Below, piece after piece: positions 54,914 through 63,543 of a DNA stretch of 64,000 nt. This DNA comes from Pleurocapsa sp. FMAR1 (GTDB taxonomy: Bacteria; Cyanobacteriota; Cyanobacteriia; Cyanobacteriales; Xenococcaceae): assembly GCF_963665995.1 (NCBI RefSeq), contig NZ_OY762512.1, positions 3,410,001 to 3,474,000 on the forward strand. The letters are read 5' to 3'. The notes beneath the pieces are model-generated. The model saw only the letters and a list, made by a program, of their open reading frames with translations, was not told where the DNA came from and did not search any database. Position 1 is the stretch's first letter, and each line of letters begins with the position of its first letter. Made by a program: the position numbers and the translations under genes.

Positions 54914-56137
54914 TTATTGAATTACTATTTGTTCGTAAAGCTTTGCTAAAGAGCGTCCTTTTACTTCCCAAGAAAAGCATTCAAGAACTCTTTTACGTCC
55001 CGCTTCGCCTAGAGCGATCGCCAATTGTGGATTTTGCGATAGTTTAATCATAGCCTCCGCCAGATCTTCTACTGCTTGTTGGGGATTATCAGCAAGAATT
55101 TTAAAACCAGTTTGTTCGGTCACCTGAACTGCGGGTCCTCCTATATTTAAGCAGAGAACGGGTAAACCTGCTGCCATAGCTTCTAGACAAACTCCTGCTC
55201 CTGAATCGTGTAAGCTGGGGTGAACTAATGCCGTACATTTGCTTAATTGCAACAATGTCTCTTCTCGTGGTAATTCTTTCCAGAATTTTACTTGTCGAGC
55301 AATTCCTAAATTTTCAGCTAGTTGCTCTAGTTTGTTTATTTCTGGACCATCGCCAATGATCCAGTATTCACCATCAGTCAAATTTGCTCTAGCAAATGCT
55401 CGTAACCCCAAATAAAAACCTTTCCAATGCAGCAGTCTGCCAACAGAGAGAAATCTAATCTCAGAACTAGGTGCTGGAAGGTTTTTAGCCAATAAGGCAA
55501 TTTCTTGACTAGACAAACCGATCGCTAGTTCGATATCCACTTTGGAAGCTTGCAAGTTACGAACTTTTGTAGCCGTATCCTCAGTAGTTGCTTTAGCCAG
55601 CACGCTACGTCTAGCAGTCATCCGTACAAAGGGATCGAGTTCAAAAAACCAACAGGCAAACAGGCGTGCGAGTTCGTGAATTTTATTGCTTAAACTAAAA
55701 TCTTGCCAAAAAGCTTTTGGTGCAAATTCACCACCACCAACGGGTCCCCAGACAAAGGGAATGGGCAGCAAAGATAAAAAACTAGGTCTTGAATATTTAA
55801 CAAAAGTGACATGATGTGCTAGGTCGAAGCCAATCTGACGGTGAAGATTACGCGCTACAAAATAAGCTTGAATTTGCCAGAGATAATAGTGAAGCTGCAT
55901 CGAACCAAATTTCCATTTCCAACCCCCGCCCCAAATTGGCAGAGTAAAATAGACAAAATGCAATTTGAGATCTGGGTTACCAGCAAGCTCTGCTTCGATC
56001 GCTTCTTTTCCTTCATCAGGTCTAGTCAACACCCAAACATCGTGGTATTTAGCCACTGCCTGTGCCACATTCCAACCTACTCCTTGTTCTGAACCTTGTC
56101 CAGGTTGGCAAGAATATGCCGATATAAGAATTTTCAT
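54914..56137 (-). CDS. Glycosyltransferase family 4 (intact B-type copy)
   Basis: A 407-residue GT-B protein. MKILISAYSCQPGQGSEQGV is the N-terminal loop; LPIPFVWGPVGGGEFAPKAF is a family motif; the donor domain shows IRFLSVGRLLHWKGFYLGLR, YWIIGDGPEINKL and HPSLHDSGAGVCLEAMAAGL. The truncated paralogue is at 25658-26374 and shares most of the N-terminal domain. Transcribed directly after the GT gene at 56168-57310, 30 bp away. Confidence 0.93.
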   Translation of the reverse strand: MKILISAYSCQPGQGSEQGVGWNVAQAVAKYHDVWVLTRPDEGKEAIEAELAGNPDLKLHFVYFTLPIWGGGWKWKFGSMQLHYYLWQIQAYFVARNLHRQIGFDLAHHVTFVKYSRPSFLSLLPIPFVWGPVGGGEFAPKAFWQDFSLSNKIHELARLFACWFFELDPFVRMTARRSVLAKATTEDTATKVRNLQASKVDIELAIGLSSQEIALLAKNLPAPSSEIRFLSVGRLLHWKGFYLGLRAFARANLTDGEYWIIGDGPEINKLEQLAENLGIARQVKFWKELPREETLLQLSKCTALVHPSLHDSGAGVCLEAMAAGLPVLCLNIGGPAVQVTEQTGFKILADNPQQAVEDLAEAMIKLSQNPQLAIALGEAGRKRVLECFSWEVKGRSLAKLYEQIVIQ

Positions 56138-56167
56138 GAGTAATAGTTAATCTATATATAGATATAG

Positions 56168-57310
56168 TCAGAATAAAAGCTGCTCGTAGACAGAAGCTGT
56201 ATTCTCAGCAGTTTGTTTCCAAGTAAATTGTTTTGCTCTTGCCAAACCTTTTTGTACTAGGTCTTGGCGATAATTATTATTTTGAAGCTGCAAGATTGAC
56301 TCAGTTATGGCTTTTATATCCATAGGATCGAGGGAGATAGCTGCATCGCCAACTACTTCTGGCACAGAAGAAACATTGGAAGTAACTACGGGCGTTCCAC
56401 AAGCCATCGCTTCTAAAATAGTTAGCCCAAATCCCTCGTATAGTGAAGGAGCTAACAATAAATCGGCAGCATTATATAATTCGACCAGAGTTTCTCGATC
56501 GGGATATCCGAAGCAAGTTATCTGTGATTCGAGTTGACGATCGCAGATATAAGCCTGTTGCTCGGCGGTAAAATTACTGCCAACTTTCCATAAACGAACG
56601 GGTAGTCCCTTTTGGATTAAAGTTTCTAAGACCTTTAAAATAGTAAAAATATTTTTACGTTGATGAGTTGAACCGACATTAAGCAAACAGATTTCCTCTG
56701 AGGATGTTGTGTGTTGATGTTTTTGCTTCCAGATGCGATCGCTTTTTATGACTCGAAATTGAGCATCAACTCCGTTAGGTATTGTCGTTATTTTGTCGCT
56801 ACTGATATCTAACATAGATATAACATCTTTTTTTGTATTACTTGATACAGCAATAATACAGTCTGCTAATTTCATTCCCCCTACTGAATAACGCCAAGAT
56901 GCCATACTCAAGGCTGGCAAACGAGATTGATCTTTCAAAATTTCAGGATAGACGTATTGAACTAAGTCATGACAAGTGATCGCAATGGGTTTACCTAGTT
57001 TGGTCAACCAACGAGCAATATGTCCATCTGTATGGTCGATGATGTGGAATAAGTCTACTTTTGTGCGGCTAACAGCCAGAGGATGTCGCCAAAAACGTTC
57101 GTAGTATTTCTGTACAGGATTGCCAGAATGCCATGAATCTTCAGGATCGCTACTCCAGGGTTGAGGCGCGACTTCTATAATCTCCCAATGGGGACGAATG
57201 GTTCTCAACCCAGCGATCAAATTATCAGCATAAACATCCATGCTCAAAGCGTTGCCTCTTTCTCTACGAGCGATCGCAATTCGCTTGACTAACTTTTTTT
57301 CTTGATGCAA
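56168..57310 (-). CDS. Glycosyltransferase family 4 (intact A-type copy)
   Basis: A 380-residue GT-B protein and the first gene of the minus-strand block. [20 protein letters not shown] starts the domain, [17 protein letters not shown] follows, and the donor domain has [40 protein letters not shown] (E-x7-E) and [20 protein letters not shown]. Its pseudogene copy lies at 27598-28726. The first nine residues may belong to a longer start. It faces a large intergenic region shared with the Wzc-like gene. Confidence 0.93.
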   Translation of the reverse strand: MHQEKKLVKRIAIARRERGNALSMDVYADNLIAGLRTIRPHWEIIEVAPQPWSSDPEDSWHSGNPVQKYYERFWRHPLAVSRTKVDLFHIIDHTDGHIARWLTKLGKPIAITCHDLVQYVYPEILKDQSRLPALSMASWRYSVGGMKLADCIIAVSSNTKKDVISMLDISSDKITTIPNGVDAQFRVIKSDRIWKQKHQHTTSSEEICLLNVGSTHQRKNIFTILKVLETLIQKGLPVRLWKVGSNFTAEQQAYICDRQLESQITCFGYPDRETLVELYNAADLLLAPSLYEGFGLTILEAMACGTPVVTSNVSSVPEVVGDAAISLDPMDIKAITESILQLQNNNYRQDLVQKGLARAKQFTWKQTAENTASVYEQLLF

Positions 57311-58096
57311 AGATTTTTTCCTTAATTTTTTTTAAATGATGTTTTATACTGCTCACTAAAACTATCTATAATACTATTAGACATATTTATTATATAGAAA
57401 TAGGTCAAGTGATACGATTGTCTTAAGTTTACTTCAAAATAAACCTCTATCCTAAAATACTTAATATGCAATGTTTAATTAATGTTTAATTTATGTTCAT
57501 TTTTAGTAACAAAATGGAATGACAAGCCGCTCGGCAATTAACATATCATTATCAGCCCAAACACTCTATAAACAGAGTAATTGTTAATATATTTTCTGAT
57601 AACTATTGTTTGGTTCTCAAACTTTTAGGGGCAGAATCTACTGCCAAAAAACTTTTAATAGCTAATGTTATACACTCATTAATCTGTTAGGATAAAGTAA
57701 AGACTTGTATTCAAATTCTATCTACGTGGCTTGCCCTGTATGCAGCTAAATCATTGGTTGCCATGCTCTGAGGCTTGCGCTTGTTATCTCACCCGACGCA
57801 ACAAATGGGAAAACAATGTAAGATTAACATCCGTAACTAAGAATTAAAAAGCAAAAAATATCAAAAAAATGATTACTTCTGCATATATTTCTGACGAGCA
57901 AACGTAATACTATTTGGCAACGTCAAAATTATAGATTACCTCTAATTTATAAATACTTCATATATTTTTATTTTATATTTTCTAAATTTGTCTTATAATA
58001 ACTAGGTTACATAAATATTACTTTTCAACTATTAAATTTAAGTATAAGCAAAATCTTTGTTTATAAAAAACAATTTAAAATATTAGGATCCTTCGT
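57311..58096. promoter_or_regulatory. 786-bp divergent control region of the polysaccharide genes
   Basis: The only long gap between the minus-strand biosynthetic block and the plus-strand wzc-like gene, so it must carry promoters for both. It is strongly AT-rich except for a GC-richer patch around 57725-57820, which has no open frame I can support and no recognised fold. TAATTAATGTTTAATTTATG near 57476-57497 is a repeated AT motif. No operator could be named. Confidence 0.55.
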
Positions 58097-60232
58097 ATGA
58101 ATACAAATTATTCTTCTAAAATCGCTAATATTGCTCCAAATGCTCAATTACATGAGCTATATGAAGCAGAAGAGGGAGGGCTGAACTTAAGTGCTCTTAA
58201 AGAAATCCTGTGGCGGAGATTACCCTTAATTACGTGTGTTACAGCAGTTGTATCGTCTTTGGCTTTTGTGCAAGCCATGAATCGGACTCCTATTTACCAA
58301 TCTAGTTTTGAAATTCTCTCCGAACCAGTAACCATTGAAACTACAGTAACTTCTTCTTCAAGAGAAACAACTGAAGCAGTGACGTCAGTAAAATTAGATG
58401 ACGTACAAATAAAAACTCTCAAAAGTCCTGGGATAATTGATTCTGTCATCAAGCAATTACAACCAGCCTATCCCGAAATTAATTATGCTTCGATTATTAG
58501 TACTTTAGATCTTGAATCTGCCAACGAAGAAGAAACTGTTTTAGAAGTTACTTACAAGCATCCTGACAGTAAACTTGTTAAAGATGTCTTAGATACCTTG
58601 GCAACAGTTTATCTGGATTATAGTTTGCAAAAAAGACAATCTGGATTGAGTCGAGGTCTAGAATTTTTGGATCAGCAAATTCCCATATTACAAGCAAAAG
58701 TCGATCGGCTCAATTTGCAAATACAACAAATAAGACAAAAACATAACTTTATCAAACCAGAAATTCAAGGAGAGAACTTATCAGTTAGACTTGAAGATCT
58801 CACGAAAGAACAACTACTCAATAAATCACAATTAAATCAAGCAAAATGGAATGACAGTGTTGTTCAAAAAGAAGTAGCACAAGAACCAACTAAAGCAACT
58901 ACAGCAATGCAGTTTGGTACCGATCGTTACAACAAACTATTAGAGGATTTGCGAGGAGTAGATCGTCAAATAGCTAACAAATCGGCAATTTTTACCAATG
59001 GTAGCGCAGAATTACAGGTGTTATTTGCGGAAAAAAAAGAAATTCTCTCTTTAATCGATCAAGAAGGAAAAGTTGTCGAACAAAAACTAGCTAATCAAAT
59101 TTCTTCTTTAGAAGAGCAAAATAAAGATATTGATCAAGACATCATAGATCTTAAACAAGAAATTAAGGACTGGTCGGGAGTTACTCAAGACTACGAAGAA
59201 ATTCAGCGACAAATAACTATTACCGTCAGACAGCTTAATGAACTCCTAGTTCAAAGAGAATCCTTAAAAATCGAGTCCGCTCAAAAAGAAGCTCCCTGGA
59301 GATTGTTGACCGCCGTAGGAGATCCGCAAACTGATTCTGCAAGTACAGTTAATTTCGTTGTTTTAGGTACACTTTTCGGTTTATTAGTAGGTGTAGGTCT
59401 GGCGCTCGCTTTGGATAAATATCAAAATATTGTTCATACCTCATCTCAACTTAAACGAGTTACCGATCTGCCAATACTAGGAATGATTCCCTTTGATCGA
59501 TCCTCGACAAAATCATCTCTTGAACAAGAGATGAGCTTATTAATGAAACCAGATAGCATAGCAGATAAATCGGCAATGCAAGTATACAAGCGAAATTCGG
59601 CTTTATCTGATATTTTAACTCTATCAATCGAACCTTTTCGGTTTTTTGGTGCTAATTTAGGTTTATTTGCAGCAAATAGTACTCTTCGTTCTTTCATAAT
59701 TACCTCTGCTATGCCTGGAGAAGGAAAATCCACCGTAGCGCTCAATCTAGCTAAAACTGCCGCCATTATGGGTAAGCGAGTCTTGCTTGTAGATACGGAT
59801 ATGCGGAGTATTAGCAGAATTAGTAAGAGTATCCCTTTAGCTAACAACTTTGGTTTAACAGATCTCGTCTTGAAACCAAACTTAGATTTGCGTGATGTCG
59901 TTCAAAAATCTTTTTTAGAAGAAAATTTATTTATTCTTTCTAGTGGTAGTCAAGCTATGACTACCGATCCAGGAAAATTATTTGTATCAAAAAAAATTAC
60001 AGAGGTGATGAAAACAGCCGAACAAAATTTCGATTTAGTTATTTACGATGTATCTTCAATTGTTAACTATGCAGATGTCAGTTTGTTAGCTACAAAAACT
60101 GACGGTGTTGTTTTAGTGACGGGATTAGGTAAGTTGCAAAACGTAAATTTAAAAGAAGCTATGAACCGATTAAATGTATCTAACATTCCTGTTCTTGGCA
60201 TAGTCGTCAATGAATTAATGAAACGCAACTAG
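58097..60232 (+). CDS. Wzc-like polysaccharide co-polymerase with ATPase domain
   Basis: A 711-residue PCP2a-type protein. The first membrane segment (LPLITCVTAVVSSLAFVQAM) is near residue 43, then a periplasmic region with coiled coils (residues 190-400) and a second membrane segment near 418-437 (VVLGTLFGLLVGVGLALAL). The cytoplasmic BY-kinase domain has Walker A AMPGEGKST around residue 538 and Walker A' LLVDTDMR. The C-terminus ends VLGIVVNELMKRN without the tyrosine cluster normally phosphorylated in Wzc. It sets chain length and export of the polymer. ATG at 58097, no strong ribosome-binding site. Confidence 0.93.
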   Translation: MNTNYSSKIANIAPNAQLHELYEAEEGGLNLSALKEILWRRLPLITCVTAVVSSLAFVQAMNRTPIYQSSFEILSEPVTIETTVTSSSRETTEAVTSVKLDDVQIKTLKSPGIIDSVIKQLQPAYPEINYASIISTLDLESANEEETVLEVTYKHPDSKLVKDVLDTLATVYLDYSLQKRQSGLSRGLEFLDQQIPILQAKVDRLNLQIQQIRQKHNFIKPEIQGENLSVRLEDLTKEQLLNKSQLNQAKWNDSVVQKEVAQEPTKATTAMQFGTDRYNKLLEDLRGVDRQIANKSAIFTNGSAELQVLFAEKKEILSLIDQEGKVVEQKLANQISSLEEQNKDIDQDIIDLKQEIKDWSGVTQDYEEIQRQITITVRQLNELLVQRESLKIESAQKEAPWRLLTAVGDPQTDSASTVNFVVLGTLFGLLVGVGLALALDKYQNIVHTSSQLKRVTDLPILGMIPFDRSSTKSSLEQEMSLLMKPDSIADKSAMQVYKRNSALSDILTLSIEPFRFFGANLGLFAANSTLRSFIITSAMPGEGKSTVALNLAKTAAIMGKRVLLVDTDMRSISRISKSIPLANNFGLTDLVLKPNLDLRDVVQKSFLEENLFILSSGSQAMTTDPGKLFVSKKITEVMKTAEQNFDLVIYDVSSIVNYADVSLLATKTDGVVLVTGLGKLQNVNLKEAMNRLNVSNIPVLGIVVNELMKRN

Positions 60233-60278
60233 CAAAAGTGTAGTTTAAATACGTAACAGCTTAGTAATTTTCTTAATA

Positions 60279-60590
60279 GTGCGATCACAAAAAGAATTAA
60301 CTTTGATTGAGAAAAGCAGAATTAATAATTCTCAAATGGACATAGATTTAGCAATAAAAATGGTAACAATAGAATACATTTTTTTCAAATGCGCGCATTT
60401 TGGCTATTTAAATTTGCTGAATTTATTGACAGTAGTAACTCATTTATGTAATATGATTATATTAATGGGATTTTTTTTGTTTTTACACAAAAAAATACGA
60501 CTAATAAAAATCCATAGATTTAAGAAATATTTAAAAAAGAATACTGGCTTAACTATTACTGGCGATTGCCCTAGTTTTTTACCAAGTTGA
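60279..60590 (+). CDS. Hypothetical protein (103 aa), uncertain
   Basis: A GTG-started frame of 103 residues. A hydrophobic span (VTHLCNMIILMGFFLFLH) near residue 58 and a lysine-rich tail suggest a small membrane protein, but the composition is AT-driven. No family recognised and no ribosome-binding site seen. It may be chance. Confidence 0.25.
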   Translation: MRSQKELTLIEKSRINNSQMDIDLAIKMVTIEYIFFKCAHFGYLNLLNLLTVVTHLCNMIILMGFFLFLHKKIRLIKIHRFKKYLKKNTGLTITGDCPSFLPS

Positions 60591-60779
60591 TATTACTATC
60601 AAAAGAATTAAAAAGCAGAATGCGATCGATAAACACTCTTTATCTAAATAAAAAAAACATAATCTCAAACTATCTTTAAAACGATTTATTTTTGTAAACC
60701 GTCTCGAGATTATTTTCAGACAGCTTTTTATTTGGAGAATACATTTAACTTAAGTTGATTTGAATTATATCTACGTAAA

Positions 60780-61994
60780 ATGCAATTTTCCATACCAACT
60801 AAATACTTATTGAATACCCCAATAACTTGTCTTACTTTTGAAGAACAAATTATATTAATGCTTCGATGGGCAAGAACAAAAGAAAGTAAGACTATTTGTT
60901 TGGCTAATGTTCATATGCTAATGGAAGCGTACTGGGATAAAAGTTTTGCTGAGGTTCTAGAAGAAGCGGACATGGTAACTCCCGATGGAATGCCTTTAGT
61001 TTGGATGTTGCAAAAACTAGGAATATACAACCAGAATCGTGTAGCAGGATTAGATGTCTTTGTTAACCTCTGTGAACTAGCTCAACAATGTCAAATTCGA
61101 GTTTATTGTGTTGGTTCACAACCTGAAGTTTTAGGCAAAATGAAGCACAGGCTGGAAGAGGAATATCCAGTATTACAAATCGCTGGGATGGAAACTTTAC
61201 CGCAGATCACCATTGAAGAAATTGTCAAAAATGTAGACGATTTTTTAATTGATCGCATTAATGAAAGCGGGGCGGGAATAGTTTTTGTTTGTCTTGGATG
61301 TCCCAAACAAGAAATTTGGATGAGGCAACACCAAGGAAAAATTAAGGCGGTCATGGTTGGTGTTGGTGCGGTTTTTTCCATGTATGCAGGTTTAAATCCA
61401 CGAGCCCCCTATTTGCTTCAAAAAGCAGGGCTAGAATGGCTGTATCGCTTGCTTCAAGAACCTCAAAGGCTTTGGTATCGCTACGGTAAAACCATTCCTC
61501 CTTTTTTATACTTGGCAATCAAACAATTGCTAATTCCTTGTCAAGATAATCTTGAACAAGTTTGTCGAAGTTTTGTCGATGGCAATATGGTAGTAGATGT
61601 AGTAGATATTAGTGATTTGAATAGTTCGCCAATTTTACTTGGTGAAATTTTGGTAAGACAGAGTTTGTTGACTCAAGAAATATTAGAAAAAGCTTTATTA
61701 GAGCAAACTCAAACCCCCTCTTTAAAACTTGGCGAAATTTTGGTTAAAAAAGACTTAATTTCTGTCACTCAACTTCGGTACTATCTCAAAAATCAAAGAA
61801 TCAAGCTGGGAGAAATTTTGGTCGAACAAAAAGTAATTACTTTAGCAAAAATCAATGCAATTGTTAGGCTTCAAAAACAAAAAAACAAAAAACTTGGCGA
61901 AATTCTAGTCGAGCTAAACATAGTGTCTAAAAAGCAAATAAAAATGGCTCTTATGGAACAATACTGGCGACGCAAAGGTTTATGGCTTATGTAA
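60780..61994 (+). CDS. WecG/TagA/CpsF glycosyltransferase fused to MshEN-like repeats
   Basis: A 404-residue two-part protein. Residues 1-250 form a GT26 (WecG/TagA/CpsF) domain: TPDGMPLVWMLQKLG, RVAGLDVF, VYCVGSQPEVLGKM, CLGCPKQEIWMRQH and AGLEWLYRLLQEPQRLWYRY. Such enzymes add ManNAc(A)-type sugars to lipid-linked GlcNAc. Residues 285-395 contain four repeats starting LGEILV (287, 317, 343, 372), each followed by a helix with a turn (LTQEILEKALLEQ, SVTQLRYYLKNQ, LAKINAIVRLQ, SKKQIKMALMEQ). These resemble MshEN/GspE-N repeats, which in some ATPases bind c-di-GMP; here the typical glycine after LV is missing. The pair may be a regulated transferase. Confidence 0.85.
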   Translation: MQFSIPTKYLLNTPITCLTFEEQIILMLRWARTKESKTICLANVHMLMEAYWDKSFAEVLEEADMVTPDGMPLVWMLQKLGIYNQNRVAGLDVFVNLCELAQQCQIRVYCVGSQPEVLGKMKHRLEEEYPVLQIAGMETLPQITIEEIVKNVDDFLIDRINESGAGIVFVCLGCPKQEIWMRQHQGKIKAVMVGVGAVFSMYAGLNPRAPYLLQKAGLEWLYRLLQEPQRLWYRYGKTIPPFLYLAIKQLLIPCQDNLEQVCRSFVDGNMVVDVVDISDLNSSPILLGEILVRQSLLTQEILEKALLEQTQTPSLKLGEILVKKDLISVTQLRYYLKNQRIKLGEILVEQKVITLAKINAIVRLQKQKNKKLGEILVELNIVSKKQIKMALMEQYWRRKGLWLM

Positions 61995-62079
61995 AGCAAA
62001 TAAAAAGTTTTGATGAAAACGTTTAGATTTTTATACTAATAACTTACGATTTAATTTAAGTTTTAAGAATAAAAAAATA
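61995..62079. other. Short AT-rich spacer
   Basis: No feature recognised between the GT26 gene and the NRPS remnant. Confidence 0.5.
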
Positions 62080-62202
62080 GCTACCTCTAATAATCAGCAA
62101 AATTTACTAAATTTACTACCAGAGACAGAGCAAGATCGTCTGTTATTAGAGTGGTCAAAAAATGAAGTTGATTATCCTCAATAAGAATCTATTCATCAGT
62201 TA
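62080..62202 (+). pseudogene. NRPS condensation-adenylation linker remnant
   Basis: The frame reads QNLLNLLPETEQDRLLLEWS, KNEVDYPQ, TAA (62182-62184), then ESIHQL. This matches the linker of non-ribosomal peptide synthetases (consensus like LPLLTEAERHQLLVEWN, then DYPQ and CIHQLFE). About 40 codons remain, without start or catalytic parts. It is in the same frame as, and runs directly into, the ATG of the next gene. Confidence 0.7.
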
Positions 62203-62856
62203 ATGAAAAAAGCTTGTCCTGTCTGTTCATTGCCACACCTTAAAGTGTTTTTTGAGTTGCCAAAGATGCCAGTTTTCTGCAATCTTCTTTGGCAAGAGCA
62301 ACAAGCAGCTCAAAACTGTCCCAAGGGAGATATAAAATTGGCTTTTTGCCAAAATTGTGGATTTGTTGAAAATGTTGTTTTTGACCTAACTAAACTCGAA
62401 TACACCGAAGCCTACCAATGCTCTTTAGAATTTTCTCCGCACTTTCAAAATTATGCCCGATCTTTAGCAATGCAATTAATTGAGCGACACGAGCTTCAAC
62501 ACAAGAAAATTATTGAAATTGGCTGCGGAAAAGGAGACTTTTTATTATTATTGTGCGAACTAGGTAATAACTATGGCATAGGCTTCGATCAGACTTATGT
62601 TTATCGAGAGTATGAAAAATTCAACCTGATGCTTGAATTTATTCAAGACTACTACTCAGAAAATTATGCAAACTATCAAGGAGATTTTATTGTTTGCCGA
62701 CACACATTAGAGCATATACAGAATCCTGCAAGTTTTCTAACAACTCTAAGACAAACTATAGGAGAAAACCTTGATACCAAGATTTTTTTTGAAGTGCCAA
62801 ATGCTGTAGATACCTTTCAAAATTTAGCTTTACGTGCGGGAAGCCCCGCGCTGTAG
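62203..62856 (+). pseudogene. Truncated SAM methyltransferase (Methyltransf_13/14 type)
   Basis: 217 codons. The zinc domain MKKACPVCSLPHLKVFFELP is followed by KIIEIGCGKGDFLLLLCELG (SAM motif I, near residue 105) and CRHTLEHIQNPASFL. It then ends abruptly in AGSPAL at a GCGGG/CCCGC hairpin, where the C-terminal domain of about 180 residues should follow. It was probably a sugar C-methyltransferase like the gene at 51321-52595. Truncation makes function unlikely. It may retain its own start, as the ATG is preceded by no clear ribosome-binding site. Confidence 0.75.
62836..62849. repeat. Small GC-rich hairpin at a gene-fusion junction
   Basis: GCGGG-AAGC-CCCGC marks the exact point where the methyltransferase homology ends and glycosyltransferase homology begins a few bases later. 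It may be part of an insertion-element end (inference). Confidence 0.5.
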
Positions 62857-63543
62857 TGCGAAGGTTATAATCTAGAGTTTTCTTACGCTTCTCCTAGTGT
62901 TATCGGGCATCTAATTAAATTTAAACCAGACGTTATTTTTGCAAATGCTTTTACTGTCTGGGCGGCAATGGCGATCGCACTGAAGTTTTTATTTGGCTGG
63001 AAAGTAATTATTATTTATGAAGGAGGATCTCCAGGTATAGACTACCGCAATTCCTCTTTACGTTTGCGATCGCGTCGTTGGCTGGTGAAATTGGCAGATG
63101 CTTTAGTAGTTAATGGTCGCTCGGCAAAAGAATATATAGTAGACATATTAAACGCTCAAGAAAACCGAGTATTCGATCGACCCTTTCTAGTACCAAGTGT
63201 TAAAGCTTTACTGCAATATAGCGAAAATGAAGAGCCTTAAATCGATTTTGTAACTAATAAGCCGATCTTTCTTTATGTCGGACAAATCGTTTCCAGAAAA
63301 GGATTGAAAGTCCTTTTAGAAGCTTGCCTAATTTTACAAGAATGGGGATATTGCGATTATACTTTGCTGATGGTAGGTGATGAAGAACAGCGTCAGGAAT
63401 TAGAAGCTTTTGCCTCTAGCAAAAACCTGGACAAACATATTAAGTGGGTAGGACAAATTCCCTATAAATATTTAGGTGCTTATTTTCAGGCAGCAGATAT
63501 TTTTGTTTTTCCGACTTATGAAGATATTTGGGGAATGGTATAG
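62857..63543 (+). pseudogene. Glycosyltransferase family 4, truncated at both ends, with a stop
   Basis: Starting abruptly in mid-protein (EGYNLEFSYASPSVIGHLIK), the frame runs through VIIIYEGGSPGIDYRN, meets TAA at 63238-63240, and continues in the same frame with PIFLYVGQIVSRKGLKVLL and LLMVGDEEQRQELEAFASSK, then FQAADIFVFPTYEDIWGMV, where a TAG ends it. The 5' part and the last 50-60 residues of a GT-B enzyme (the E-x7-E region after EDIWG) are missing. The 3' break is followed at once by GC-rich repeats. Confidence 0.85.

Noticed and set aside
57311-58096. tRNA or 6S RNA in the large control region
   Set aside because: No cloverleaf, T-loop or 6S-like long hairpin could be traced by eye.
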